A stretch of DNA of 64,000 nt from Phycisphaerales bacterium PN19_bin_20 (GTDB lineage Bacteria; Planctomycetota; Phycisphaerae; Phycisphaerales; UBA1924). The notes under the pieces were generated by a model that worked only from the letters and a program-made list of their open reading frames with translations, ran no database searches and was not told the DNA's origin. Shown here piece by piece: positions 25,399 through 35,600 of the stretch. Position 1 is the first letter of the stretch. Every line of letters begins with the position of its first letter. The DNA lies in assembly GCA_021173225.1 (NCBI GenBank), contig JAJOLK010000002.1, forward strand, positions 153,391 through 217,390. The letters are read 5' to 3'. The translations under genes and the position numbers were made by a program.

Positions 25399-28300
25399 TC
25401 AGCACCCGGTCGTAAATCGGTTGATGAACAGGATCACATCGTCGGCCGTGAACTCGCCGTCGGCGCCGGGGGCTGGCCCGGGGCCAGCGACATCGGCCAG
25501 CGCGTTGTTAGCCGTGAACCAACTGATGAAAAGGATGATGTCGTCGGCGGTCAGCTCGCCGTCAAAGCCCACCGATGGGCCAGGGCCGGCGACGTCTGAC
25601 AGCGAGCACCTCGAGCGCGTGACGGCCAGATTCACCGGCGTGCTCGTCACGCTCCCGCAGGCGTTGGTGATCAGCAGCGTGTACGCGCCCGCCGCCGCGG
25701 GTGGCGCGCTGCGGATCGTCAGCGCGGGCGAGCTCGTCCCCGCGTACGCGGGCCCGTCACCGATGGGCACCCCGTTGAGCCGCCACTGGAAGCTCAGCGG
25801 CCGCGCACCGAGGAACGCGGGCATGAGCGCTAGCGACTCACCCTCCAGGATGGTTGCCGGGGCTTCTGGTTGGGCGGTGATCTGCGGGCAGCGGGGCGCA
25901 AGATGCACTTTGAGCGCCGGCGCAAAGTCCGGCACGCTCCACTCCTTAGTGAACCAGCTCTGGCCCTCGTTGGAGGCGTCCACGCGCTTGGCAATGAACG
26001 TCAGCCGCCCGTCGGTGTCGGCGTTGATGGCTTCCAGCAAGCGCGGGCCAGCGAAAGAGAGCTTGTCGGGCTGGTAGTTGTTCTGGAAGTTCGTGTTGTC
26101 CAGCAGATAGGTCGAGACCCACCGCGCGGCGGTGGCGCTGGCCTGCGAGCCCAAGTCGTCGTTGCCCGCGGCGTTCTGCCACGTGACAAAGCCCGGGCCC
26201 GTCTCGACCCAAAAGTCTGCGCCGGGCGCCTGGTTGACGCTGAAGATATTGATCTGACGCCGGCCGTCGCCGATCCCAAAGAACGTCTGGCTCAACGTGC
26301 CCACGGCGTCAAGCACGTAGTTGTTCGCCAGGTTCAGTGGCGCCAGGTCCAGACGCCAGTAAGCGGCGTTGTGGAACCCGCCCTGCGCTGGCGAGTGAAA
26401 TGCGTTCATCGAGTTGTTCAGCCCGTCATCGCCCGGGAAACCGCGGTTGAGGTTCGCGTCAGCGCCAACGCCGAACGAGGTGCGCACGGTCGTCATGATC
26501 GGCGTGGGAAACAGGGCCGACTGGGGGACGATCTGGCGGGGCTGGCTAGGACTCTGCCAAAACAGCTCGACCGATGCGCCGAAGCCGCCGTCGTAGAACT
26601 CAACGACCAGGTCGTACGCACGGGCCGAGTCCAGTGCGATGCTCGTGCCGCGCTCGGTTGCGCCTTGGTCAAACCAGTTGCCGACGATCAAGCGGCCGTC
26701 AAGGAAGATGCGGCTGCCGTCGTCGCTGCGAACCGAGATCGTGTACGTCTCGCTGAAGCGCGGGCGCAGGCGGCCGGTCCAGCGGACGGCGAAGTTGTCG
26801 GCCGGCACGCTTGGATCCGGGGAGTTCACGCCGTAGTTGAAGTTAATGGTCGGGTCGATGCGCGTCAGCAGCGGGGTGCCGACAAAGTCACGGTTGTTGT
26901 AGTAGCGGCCAGTCAGACCCGTGCCCGGCGAGAGGTTGCTGTAACGGACGCTCGCTCGCAGGCCTGAGGCGATCGGGTTGGGGGTGGTGGCCCGGTCGGT
27001 CAAGCCCGCGATCACCAGCGTCTGCACGCCGTTGGTCAGCCCCGCGGTGGTCAGCCGGAGCGACTGCCGGTCGGCGGCAAGCGCACTGCTGAGCACCGCA
27101 ACCGCGCCGCCGGGACCGGTGAGCGAGAAGTTGGCGGCACTGGTAGCGGGGCCCGTGGCTAGCGGCTCGTTGAAGGTCAGATCAATAAACCGCGGGTCAA
27201 GCCCGGCGGTGGCGGTCAGCAGACGCGGGGCCTCTGTGTCGGCGACGGTCGAGGCGATCAGGGCAGGGCCGCGGGCCGACTCGAGCCCCGCGCCGTTCAC
27301 GGCCGCGATACGGAACTCATACGAGGTCGCGTCTGGTAAGGCGTCGGTTCCATCGAGATTCGCGGGCGCCGACTTTGAGAGATAGAAGACGCCGTCGCGG
27401 TAAACGTTGTACCGCGCGATGCCCGACTCAGCGTCGGTGCTCGCGGGCCAGGAGATCGAGATCGAGTTGAGCGAGTTGGAGACCAGCGTCGGCGTTCCCG
27501 GGGTTGAGGGGGGCGTGGCGTCGACGACGTAGCTGTTGTAGAGGGCGATCTGCCCGCCGCAAACCGAGTGCCCGCGGCCAAGGGGCAGCATGGCGCGGGT
27601 GAAGTCAGTGGTCACGCCGCCGCGCGTCTCTCGGACCCACACGTTGAAGAACCCGTCGTTGACGTAGCAGCTCTCGGGCAGGCTCAGTGAAACGCTCGAC
27701 TCGCTGTTGATGACGATGGGGCGCGTGCGATCGCTGATGACGGTGGCGGAGTAGATAAGCCCGCCCATGATGACGGCGCGGGCGCGGTTGCGGTTCTCGA
27801 GGGCGATAGAGGAGCCCTCTGTTTTGAGGCCCAGAACGTACAAGTCGCCCGCGTCGTTGGTCACGTGCGTGAAGGTGCTGCCCTCGGGGTTGAGTTGGCG
27901 GGCCCAGACCTTCTGCCCGGTGAAGGTCATGTTGGTGCCGACAAGGTTCTCCATGAAGACCTTGCCACCCTCAACGGTGTTGCGATAGGTGAGGTCGCCG
28001 TCGCGGATCACCAGCGTGTTGGCGACGGCCTGCTCGTAAATCACGCCGCCGCCGAGCTGGCCGGGGCTTTGAAAGGAGGTATTGACGCCGCTGAAGTGAA
28101 CGACCGCCTGCGACCCGGGCGGGACGCGGAAGACCGGGCGGTTCTCGGTGGTCAGCGGGGCGTTGAGCGTGAGATCACTCATCAGCCCCTCGACGCGCCG
28201 AACCGCTGCGCCGACGGTGATGGTGTCGCTGAGGTAGTAGTTGCCGGATGGGAAGTAGACCACCGGCGCGCCGGCGTTCATCGCGGCCTGTACCGCTGCG

Positions 28301-29466
28301 GTGTCGTCAAGATTGTCGTTCTCAACGGCGCCGAAGCTCTTCACGCTGACCCACTGCGCCAGCGGGATCGCCGGAGCGTCGGGTGTCTCCTCGATCGGCA
28401 GGCTCAGAATCGCAGTGGGGGAGGCGTTCATGCTCGCCGGCGCGTCGGTGGTGAACTGCGAAACAAACCCGCCCGGCACCAGCATCGGGGTGGTCGTGCT
28501 AAAGCTCTTGTCGCGCACGATATTGGCGTAGCCCGTAGTGGTGATGTTGCGCAGGACCAGCACACCGCCAGAGCTCTCGTTGCTGATCGCGTCGGTGCCC
28601 GGGGCGCCGCCAGTCAAGGTGCCGCCGTCAATCACCACGTGCCCCCAGGCACCCGGGTTCGAATCGTTGAAGAGCACTGGCACGCTGTTCTGGCTGACGA
28701 GATTGCGGATTTGGAGCGGGAGACGCCAGACATAGATTCCGCGCGTGCGCTGGTTGCGCAGCGTGAGGTGCTCAAAGACCACCGAGTACTCCTGCGGGGC
28801 CCCGACGTAGCCGGTCTCGAAGCCGTCGATAGTGAGGTTGCGGATCAGCAGCGGCCCAGGGAACTCAAAGCCCTGGTTGAGGCCTGTGAGCCCGCGCTTC
28901 TGCGGGTCGCTGGAGCGGATCGTGACGTTCTCGATGCGCCCAGTGTTGTTGGCCTGGAACTCAAGGCCGATTGCGCCGAGGTTGTTGGACCCGATGTCGA
29001 TGGTCACGTCGCGGAGGTAGTTGCGGAACTGGTTGGCGGTGTTGCCCTCGTACGCGTCGATGAAAGCTCTCGGAGCGGCTGGATCTGTGAAGCCCACGGC
29101 AGAGTCATTCAGCTTGAGGATTACCCCCTCTTTGCTCTGGCCCTGCATGGTGAAGAACCCGCCCGAGCCGATACCCCCCCAGTTCAGCCGGCCTGAGAAG
29201 TTGTACACGCCGTTGGGCACATAAAGGATGCGGCTGGTGCCGACGGTGGCGTTCAGCGCCGCCTGAAACGCTGCTAGGTCGTCAAGCCCGTCGTTCGGGA
29301 TCGCACCAAACTCACCGACGGTGCGAATGTTCGCGTTCGTCGGCGGCTCAAAGACCTGGGCGATCGCAGGCAGCGTCAGCGCGGCCACGCCTAGAACGCA
29401 TTGGACCAGCGGAGCCAACCGGAGGCGCATCGAGCGGTTGGGTGCGGTGGAGTGACAGGTGGTCAT
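25399..29466 (-). CDS. Secreted multidomain beta-helix (pectate-lyase-like) protein with GC-type dockerin
   Basis: 1355 aa, extracellular. Order: signal peptide (residues 1-36); two pectate-lyase-3 / GH55-like right-handed beta-helix halves, each opened by a 'V-x-x-FGA-x-x-(N/D)-D-x-x-D-D' motif (about 50-330 and 375-640); a fibronectin type III domain (about 655-745) and an Ig-like region; a PA14-type domain recognised by TGRYYNN and 'RSDDGSRIFLDG' (about 850-985); a region of unclear type; an Ig-like domain (about 1195-1280); and two dockerin repeats at 1285-1355 ending TTGC. PA14 plus beta-helix suggests binding or cleavage of polysaccharide, but no substrate can be named. The start has an AGGAG site 8 nt upstream. 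Nothing adjacent is in the same operon. Confidence 0.85.
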   Translation of the reverse strand: MTTCHSTAPNRSMRLRLAPLVQCVLGVAALTLPAIAQVFEPPTNANIRTVGEFGAIPNDGLDDLAAFQAALNATVGTSRILYVPNGVYNFSGRLNWGGIGSGGFFTMQGQSKEGVILKLNDSAVGFTDPAAPRAFIDAYEGNTANQFRNYLRDVTIDIGSNNLGAIGLEFQANNTGRIENVTIRSSDPQKRGLTGLNQGFEFPGPLLIRNLTIDGFETGYVGAPQEYSVVFEHLTLRNQRTRGIYVWRLPLQIRNLVSQNSVPVLFNDSNPGAWGHVVIDGGTLTGGAPGTDAISNESSGGVLVLRNITTTGYANIVRDKSFSTTTPMLVPGGFVSQFTTDAPASMNASPTAILSLPIEETPDAPAIPLAQWVSVKSFGAVENDNLDDTAAVQAAMNAGAPVVYFPSGNYYLSDTITVGAAVRRVEGLMSDLTLNAPLTTENRPVFRVPPGSQAVVHFSGVNTSFQSPGQLGGGVIYEQAVANTLVIRDGDLTYRNTVEGGKVFMENLVGTNMTFTGQKVWARQLNPEGSTFTHVTNDAGDLYVLGLKTEGSSIALENRNRARAVIMGGLIYSATVISDRTRPIVINSESSVSLSLPESCYVNDGFFNVWVRETRGGVTTDFTRAMLPLGRGHSVCGGQIALYNSYVVDATPPSTPGTPTLVSNSLNSISISWPASTDAESGIARYNVYRDGVFYLSKSAPANLDGTDALPDATSYEFRIAAVNGAGLESARGPALIASTVADTEAPRLLTATAGLDPRFIDLTFNEPLATGPATSAANFSLTGPGGAVAVLSSALAADRQSLRLTTAGLTNGVQTLVIAGLTDRATTPNPIASGLRASVRYSNLSPGTGLTGRYYNNRDFVGTPLLTRIDPTINFNYGVNSPDPSVPADNFAVRWTGRLRPRFSETYTISVRSDDGSRIFLDGRLIVGNWFDQGATERGTSIALDSARAYDLVVEFYDGGFGASVELFWQSPSQPRQIVPQSALFPTPIMTTVRTSFGVGADANLNRGFPGDDGLNNSMNAFHSPAQGGFHNAAYWRLDLAPLNLANNYVLDAVGTLSQTFFGIGDGRRQINIFSVNQAPGADFWVETGPGFVTWQNAAGNDDLGSQASATAARWVSTYLLDNTNFQNNYQPDKLSFAGPRLLEAINADTDGRLTFIAKRVDASNEGQSWFTKEWSVPDFAPALKVHLAPRCPQITAQPEAPATILEGESLALMPAFLGARPLSFQWRLNGVPIGDGPAYAGTSSPALTIRSAPPAAAGAYTLLITNACGSVTSTPVNLAVTRSRCSLSDVAGPGPSVGFDGELTADDIILFISWFTANNALADVAGPGPAPGADGEFTADDVILFINRFTTGC

Positions 29467-29935
29467 GACAAGGCTCCTGAGCGGTCGGACTTGGGTGCCA
29501 CGCGGGTCAGAAAAAAGTCAGCTTTAAAGGGTGAAACTTCGCACGCGCCCTGAATACAGGACCTTGGCGTGGAACTGATCGGTCATTCGCGAAGCTCGGG
29601 CGGGTGTTGCACGAGTTACGCTATAAATCTAACTGATAACTCGTGCTGGTTGGCAGAAAATCTGCCAAACTGGGTAAGTTCGCGGCGGCGTTCGGGGTCT
29701 AAAGGGGTAAAGGCGTCTGGCCGGCTTCCCCCTTAAGGAATGGCAAGTCGGCCCCACGCCTGCAGACTTGCACCGGCTACTTGCCATCGGCAAACACCGC
29801 GCCTAACATCTCGACCTAACTAGAGCCGCCGGGGGGCGTAACCCCGGCACCGTATTGACCACCAGACCGCCCAGGCCACCTTCCAAGGCCCGGGGCGCGG
29901 CAGCAGCCGCCGGGATGGTGGGAGGTGGAGCCCCA
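29467..29935. promoter_or_regulatory. Long leader and promoter region of the ribosomal-protein operon
   Basis: 469 nt between the divergent beta-helix gene and rplK. It contains a perfect 10-bp inverted repeat (29609-29618 with 29637-29646, around an AT-rich TATAAAT loop) and a tight hairpin with an 8-bp stem (29650-29657 with 29661-29668). Their position suggests a promoter and a structured 5' leader that could serve in autoregulation by L1. It does not match a leader family that I can name. An exact promoter could not be fixed. Confidence 0.45.
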
Positions 29936-30364
29936 ATGGCGAAGAAGGAAGTCAAAGAGATTTTCAAGATCATGGCGACCGGAGGGGCAGCTACGCCCGC
30001 ACCGCCGCTTGGTCCTGTCCTTGGTGCCAAGGGTGTGAACCCGGGCCAGTTCATCCAGCAGTTCAACGCCAAGACCGCCGCCATCAAGGGCAAGGTCGTC
30101 GGCTGCGTGGTGACGGTCTACACCGACAAGAGCTTTACCTTCGAGATCAAGGCCTCGCCCGCGAGCGCCCTGATCAAGGAGAAGGCCAAGGCCGAGAAGG
30201 GCTCGGGCGAGCCAAACAAGAAGAAGGTCGGCAAGATCAAGCGTGCGGACCTGGAGGCCATCGTCAAAGAGAAGATGGCCGACCTGAACGCAGGGTCGTT
30301 GGAAGCGGCGATGCGCATCATCGAGGGCCAGGCCCGCTCGATGGGCGTGGTGGTGGAGAACTAA
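29936..30364 (+). CDS. rplK: 50S ribosomal protein L11
   Basis: 142 aa, standard length. Builds the GTPase-associated centre with 23S rRNA. The N-terminal domain has the Gly/Pro-rich LGPVLGAKGVN segment; the C-terminal RNA-binding domain ends in AMRIIEGQARSMG. An excellent GGAGGTGGAG ribosome binding site lies at 29921-29930, which fixes the start; the frame is open further upstream but has no signals there. It is the first gene of the rplKAJL-rpoBC cluster. The usual upstream secE and nusG genes are not here. rplA starts 3 nt after the stop, so the two are surely cotranscribed. Confidence 0.96.
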   Translation: MAKKEVKEIFKIMATGGAATPAPPLGPVLGAKGVNPGQFIQQFNAKTAAIKGKVVGCVVTVYTDKSFTFEIKASPASALIKEKAKAEKGSGEPNKKKVGKIKRADLEAIVKEKMADLNAGSLEAAMRIIEGQARSMGVVVEN

Positions 30365-30367
30365 CCC

Positions 30368-31081
30368 ATGGCAACCGACTACGCATCCAAGCGCATGCGC
30401 GGCAACGCGGCGCTGATCCCCGCCGAGGCTCTCGAGCCCGCCGCCGCGATCGCGACAATCAAGAAGTTCAAGGGACCCAAGTTTGACCAGACGGTCAACG
30501 TGGCGCTGTTCCTGAATATGGACCCCGCTCAGACCGAGCAGGGCATCCGTGGCTCAGTCTCACTGCCCAAGGGCGTGGGCAAGAGCAAGAAGGTCGTGGC
30601 CTTCTGCTCAGGCGACAAGATTGCTGACTGCAAGGCTGCCGGTGCTGTTGAGGCCGGTGGTGAAGAGCTGGTCGCCAAAATCGAGGGCGGGTGGATGGAC
30701 TTTGACGCCGTCGTCGCCACCCCCGACATGATGCGGGTGATCGCCAAGCTCGGCAAGGTTCTGGGCCCCAAGGGCCTGATGCCCTCGCCCAAGACCGGCG
30801 CCGTGACCCCCAAGGTTGTTGACGCCGTCAAGGAGTTCAGCGCCGGCAAGGTTGAGTTCCGCAACGACAAGGGCGGGAACGTCCACGCGATCCTGGGCAA
30901 GATGAGCTTTACCGACGCTGACTTGGTCGAGAACCTCTCGGCCTTCGTCGAGGCGATCGAGAAGATGCGCCCCAGCACCACCAAGGGCGGGTTCATCCGC
31001 AAGGTCGTCGTCTCCGGGAGCATGACCCCCGCGGTGGTCATCAAGTACACCTCGGCTCAGGCCGAGGGCGAGCAGAAGTAA
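30368..31081 (+). CDS. rplA: 50S ribosomal protein L1
   Basis: 237 aa, usual length. Forms the L1 stalk of the 50S subunit and in many bacteria represses its own operon by binding the mRNA leader. The two-domain protein is recognised by 'KFDQTVNVALFLNMDP', the LGPKGLMPSPKTG signature and 'GNVHAILGKMSF'. It follows rplK by 3 nt and precedes rplJ by an 80-nt gap that may hold L10 control elements. Confidence 0.96.
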   Translation: MATDYASKRMRGNAALIPAEALEPAAAIATIKKFKGPKFDQTVNVALFLNMDPAQTEQGIRGSVSLPKGVGKSKKVVAFCSGDKIADCKAAGAVEAGGEELVAKIEGGWMDFDAVVATPDMMRVIAKLGKVLGPKGLMPSPKTGAVTPKVVDAVKEFSAGKVEFRNDKGGNVHAILGKMSFTDADLVENLSAFVEAIEKMRPSTTKGGFIRKVVVSGSMTPAVVIKYTSAQAEGEQK

Positions 31082-31161
31082 GCCGGTCCGCGGTCCGGCC
31101 CAGCGCCCACGGCTGAGCCCACGCGGTTGTTCCGAATCAGCCAGTTCTACGGGTAGAACCT

Positions 31162-31704
31162 ATGTCCAAGACCGTCAAGTCGATGCTCATGCGGGACTAC
31201 ACCGCCCGCTCCGCCGGCGTCAACGACGCGATGCTGATCAGCATCCGCGGCATGAAGGCGATCGATACCACCAAGCTCCGCACCAAACTGCGCAAGAGCA
31301 ACATCAAGGTTACGGTCATCCGCAACAGCCTGGCCCGCAAGCAGTTCTCAGGCGGCCCTCTGGCCAACCTTGAGAAGCTGCTGACTGGCCCCTCTGCGTT
31401 GGTCATCAGCCAGACCAGTGTCGTTGAAGCGGCCCGCGCCATTGTCGAGTCGCTCAAGGACTTCCCAACCCTCGAGCTCAAGGGTGCCGTGCTTGACGGC
31501 ACGCTCTTCGAGGGCAAGAAGGGCGTCGAAGAGCTCAGCAAGTTCCCCACGCGCGAAGAGGCCGTCGGCCAGAACCTCACCCTCATCGTCAGCCCCGGGC
31601 GCAAGCTCATGGCCCAGATCAAGGGCCCCGGCAGCAGCGTCGCCGGGCTCGTCAAGGCCATCGAGACCAAGCTTGAGGCCGGCGAGGCCATCAGTAAGAA
31701 TTAA
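31162..31704 (+). CDS. rplJ: 50S ribosomal protein L10
   Basis: 180 aa. Anchors the L7/L12 dimers at the stalk base. The N-terminal rRNA-binding domain is clear ('RGMKAIDTTKLRTKLR' then 'VIRNSLARKQF'), and a C-terminal helix for L7/L12 binding ends the protein (GLVKAIETKLEAGEA). The weak Shine-Dalgarno region is GGGTAGAACCT. It is separated from rplL by 182 nt that contain a small hairpin (GCGGGA/TCCCGC, 31805-31819). Confidence 0.95.
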   Translation: MSKTVKSMLMRDYTARSAGVNDAMLISIRGMKAIDTTKLRTKLRKSNIKVTVIRNSLARKQFSGGPLANLEKLLTGPSALVISQTSVVEAARAIVESLKDFPTLELKGAVLDGTLFEGKKGVEELSKFPTREEAVGQNLTLIVSPGRKLMAQIKGPGSSVAGLVKAIETKLEAGEAISKN

Positions 31705-31886
31705 CCACGGCACGCCCGGGCTTTCCGCCCGTACGGCTTTGGATGGACGGTGTGTAGGAATACTTGGCCGGCCACTGGCCCTTGGGCGTAGCCCGGGTTA
31801 AAGAGCGGGAAGGTCCCGCCCCTCTGGTTGGAAGTTTCGTGCGGCACGCGCGGCGTGTCGCCCGGTTTGAGAACAGGAAGATACCC

Positions 31887-32261
31887 ATGAACATCTCTGA
31901 ACTCGGTGACAAGCTCGCTGGCCTGACCCTCAAGGACGCCGTCGAGCTGGGCAAGTACCTCAAGGATACCTACGGCATCGAGGCCGCCGCGGGCGGCGCG
32001 ATGATGGCTGCAGCGGCCCCGGCCGCGGCTGCTGCTCCGGTCGAGGAGAAGACCAGCTTCGACATCACCCTGAAGGCCGCGGGCGAGAAGAAGATCGACG
32101 TGATCAAGGTCGTGCGCGAGGCCACGGGTCTGGGCCTCAAGGAGGCCAAGGACTTGGTCGAGGGCGCGCCCAAGAAGGTCAAGGAAAGCCTGTCTAAGGC
32201 CGACGCCGAGACGCTCAAGAAGAAGCTCGAGGCCGTCGGCGCTCAGGTCACCATGGACTGA
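31887..32261 (+). CDS. rplL: 50S ribosomal protein L7/L12
   Basis: 124 aa. Recruits translation factors and stimulates their GTPase activity. The N-terminal dimerisation helix pair, an Ala-rich hinge (residues 35-50) and the C-terminal domain with '[24 protein letters not shown]' are all present. The start at 31887 follows CAGGAAG; longer in-frame versions upstream read non-conserved sequence. It is followed by a 397-nt gap before rpoB that contains a strong hairpin. Confidence 0.95.
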   Translation: MNISELGDKLAGLTLKDAVELGKYLKDTYGIEAAAGGAMMAAAAPAAAAAPVEEKTSFDITLKAAGEKKIDVIKVVREATGLGLKEAKDLVEGAPKKVKESLSKADAETLKKKLEAVGAQVTMD

Positions 32262-32371
32262 GCCCGTCGCGTTCGTCTATGCCTCTCGCGAAGCATCTTG
32301 GGCTCAAACCTGGCTTCGGGTGATATTTGGAGAGGTGCGACGGGCGACAGTTTGCGTGAAATTAACGGGAT

Positions 32372-32402
32372 CGTGGGCCCGCTCGAACGAGGCGGGCCCA
32401 CG
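32372..32402 (+). terminator. Hairpin between rplL and rpoB, possible attenuator
   Basis: Perfect 11-bp GC-rich stem (CGTGGGCCCGC / GCGGGCCCACG) with a 9-nt loop, 110 nt after rplL. Only a weak U-rich stretch follows (AAACGTTTG), so partial termination or RNA processing is more likely than full termination. E. coli has an attenuator at the same place. Confidence 0.55.
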
Positions 32403-32517
32403 AAACGTTTGTAGGACTCTTGGAACGGGCCTATGATCGGGCTTTGTCTGGGCGGACCGCCCGGGGCCAGATCGGCGGCGGTGGCTTCCCCTGGTAAACT
32501 TTGGACCTGCCGAGGGC

Positions 32518-32547
32518 TTGTCCAGGGTGCGTCAGGGGGGCTATAGT
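32518..32547 (+). promoter_or_regulatory. Candidate internal promoter for rpoB
   Basis: TTGTCC, 18 nt, TATAGT, placed after the rplL-rpoB hairpin and about 110 nt before the rpoB start. Confidence 0.35.
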
Positions 32548-32658
32548 CGGTTATCCGACCGGGGCGCATGAACAGACCGCTGTGATACAACGCATCAAAG
32601 GGCCGGACCGCGGCAACGCGGTCCTTGTCGCTATTCGATGCAGAGAGGTGCCACACCG

Positions 32659-35600
32659 ATGGGCGAACTGAAGGTGCGGAACTACGCGAAGACGGGCGAC
32701 GGGATGCTCGTCCCCAACCTGACCCTTGTGCAGTCTGACGCGTACGAGCGTTTCCTGCAGACGTTCAAGGGCCCCCATGAGCGCGACGCGCGAATGGGCC
32801 TTGAGTCGCTCATGCGCGAGGTCTTCCCGATCGAAAGCTACGACGGGACCATGGCCCTCGAGTACTTGTACTACGTGCTCGAAGAGCCGCGGTACACCCA
32901 GGACGAGTGCCGCGAGCTGCGCCTGACCTTTGGGCTGCCCTTCAAGGTCGCGGTTCGCCTGCGCCGCGAGGGCCAGACCGAGGTCGCCGAGGAAGAGATC
33001 TATCTCGGCGAGTTCCCCAAGATGATCGGCGGCGGCGAGTTCATCGTCAACGGTGCCGAGCGCGTCATCGTCAGCCAGTTGCACCGCTCCCCGGGTGTTG
33101 ACTTCTCGATCACCTCCAGCGAGGCCGACCGCCCGCTGCATAGCGCGCGGGTCATCCCCGAGCGCGGCTCTTGGATCGAGCTTGAGGTGACCAAGAAGGA
33201 CGTGCTGGCGATGCGGATCGACCAGAGCACCAAGCTGGCCGCGACCACCTTCCTGCGCTGCCTCGACGAGAGCATCAGCACCACCGAGCGCCTGCTCGGC
33301 CTGTTCTACGAGATCAGCGACGTCAAGGGCGACCAGGTCAAGCCTGACATGTACGCCGCCGCGTCAATCATCGACACCGAGACTGGCGAAGAGCTCGTTG
33401 GCGTTGGTCGCATGATCGGCGAGGAAGCCGCGGGCAAGATCGCTGGCAGCAAGCTCAAGACGGTCCGGGTCATCCAGAACCCCAGCGACACACTGATCCT
33501 CAACACCGTCGCCGAGGAGAAGCTCGATCAGTTCGCGGAGTTCGCCGAGACCGAGTACGAGCGGGCGCTTTTGAAGGTTTACAGCAAGCTGCGTCCGGGC
33601 AACCCCCCGCAGGTTGAAAAGGCCAAGGCCCTGTTCGTCGAGAAGTTCTTCGACGACACGCGCTACCGCCTCGGGCGCGTTGGGCGCTTCCGCATCAACC
33701 GCAAGTTTGATCTCAAGGTCCCCGAGGACATGATGTTCATCCGGGCCGAAGACTTCCTGCGCGTCGTGCAGTACCTGCTCGACCTTCGCAGCAAGCGCCT
33801 CGACCCTGACACCGGCTTCCCCGTTGCTCAGGTTGACGACATCGACCACTTGGGCAACCGCCGCCTGCGAACGCTCGATGAGTTGGCCGTCGACGAGCTC
33901 CGTAAGGGCTTCCTCAAGCTCAAGCGCACCGTTCAGGAGCGCATGAGCGTCAAGGACCCGACCGAGACGCTCAAGATCGCCGACCTGGTCAACTCCAAGA
34001 GCATCAGCAGCGCCATCGACTTCTTCTTCGGGCGCAGCGAGCTCTCGCAGGTTGTTGACCAGACCAACCCGCTCAGCAGCCTTGTTCACGAGCGGCGTCT
34101 CTCGGCCCTCGGGCCAGGCGGCCTCAACCGCAAGCGTGCGGGCTTCGAGGTTCGTGACGTTCACATCAGCCACTACGGGCGCATCTGCCCAATCGAGACC
34201 CCCGAAGGTACCAACATCGGCCTGATCGCCTCGATGGGCATCTACAGCACCATCGACGAGTACGGCTTCATCCGCACGCCCTACCGCCAGGTCAAAGATG
34301 GCAAGGTCTCCGACAAGATCATCCACCTGCGTGCTGACGAAGAGATGCAGGCCATCCTCGCGCCCACCGACGCCATCGGCAAGGAGGGTCGCCTCAAGGA
34401 CGGCATGATCCTCGCCCGTGTCAACGGCGAGCTCGCGGAAGTCAAATCCGAGAGCGTCAACTTCCTCGACATCGCCCCAAAGCAAGTTGTCGGCATCTCC
34501 GCCGCGCTCATCCCGTTCCTTGAGCACGACGACGCCAACCGCGCGCTGATGGGTAGCAACATGCAGCGTCAGGCCGTCCCGCTGGTCAAGGTTGACCCTC
34601 CGATTGTCGCCACCGGGCTTGAGAAGGACTGCGGGCGTGACTCGGGGATGATCGTCCGGGCCAAGAACGCCGGGACCATCACCTTTGTTGACGCGCAGCG
34701 CATCATCATCGACAACAGCGACGAGTACGTCCTGCGAAAGTTCGCCGGGCTCAACGAGCGCACGTGCCAGAACCAGCGCCCGATCATCAAACCCGGGCAG
34801 AAGGTCAAGAAGAACGAGGTCATCGCCGACGGCGCCAGCACCCGCCAGGGCGAGCTGGCCATCGGCAAGAACATCCTGGTCGCCTTCAATACCTTCGATG
34901 GGTACAACTTCGAGGACGCGATCGTCATCAACGAGCGCATCGTCAAGGATGACGCCTTCACGTCCATCCACATCGACGCCTACGAGGTCGAGGTCCGTGA
35001 GACCAAGCTGGGGCGCGAGGAGTTCACGCGCGACATCCCCAACGTCAGCGAGAAGATGCTCCGCAACCTTGACGACAACGGCGTGATCCGCCTGGGCGCG
35101 CGCGTCGGCCCCGGCGATATCCTCGTCGGCAAGGTCAGCCCCAAGAGCAAGACCGAGCTGACACCTGAAGAGAAGCTCCTGCACGCGATCTTCGGCCGCG
35201 CCGGCGAAGACGTCAAGAACGACAGCCTCGAGGTCCCTGCGGGCGTCGAGGGCATCGTCATCGGGGCCAAACGGTTCAGCCGCCGTCTGCACATGAGCGA
35301 GGACCAGAAGCGCCAGCTCAAGCAGCAAATCGACGACTACTCGGCCCAGATGGACGCGCAGGCCATCGCCATCTTTAAGCAGATGGTCGCGCTGGTCAAC
35401 GACATCCTCGGCACCCCGATGGTCGACCCGACCACCCGCCAGCGCGTCGGCGCCAGCGATATCCCCGAGGTCGTCCTCGAGCAGATCTCAGGCTTTAGCG
35501 ACAAGTGGATGAAGGGCTCCAAGGAGGCGAAGGACAAGGCCGACGTTGTCTACCGCCAGTTCTGGCCACGCGTCCAGGCCGTCCAGAAGGAAAAGGACCG

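Noticed and set aside
29600-29680. tRNA or named riboswitch in the rplK leader
   Set aside because: The inverted repeats do not form a cloverleaf, there is no anticodon arm or T-loop sequence, and no riboswitch consensus was recognised.
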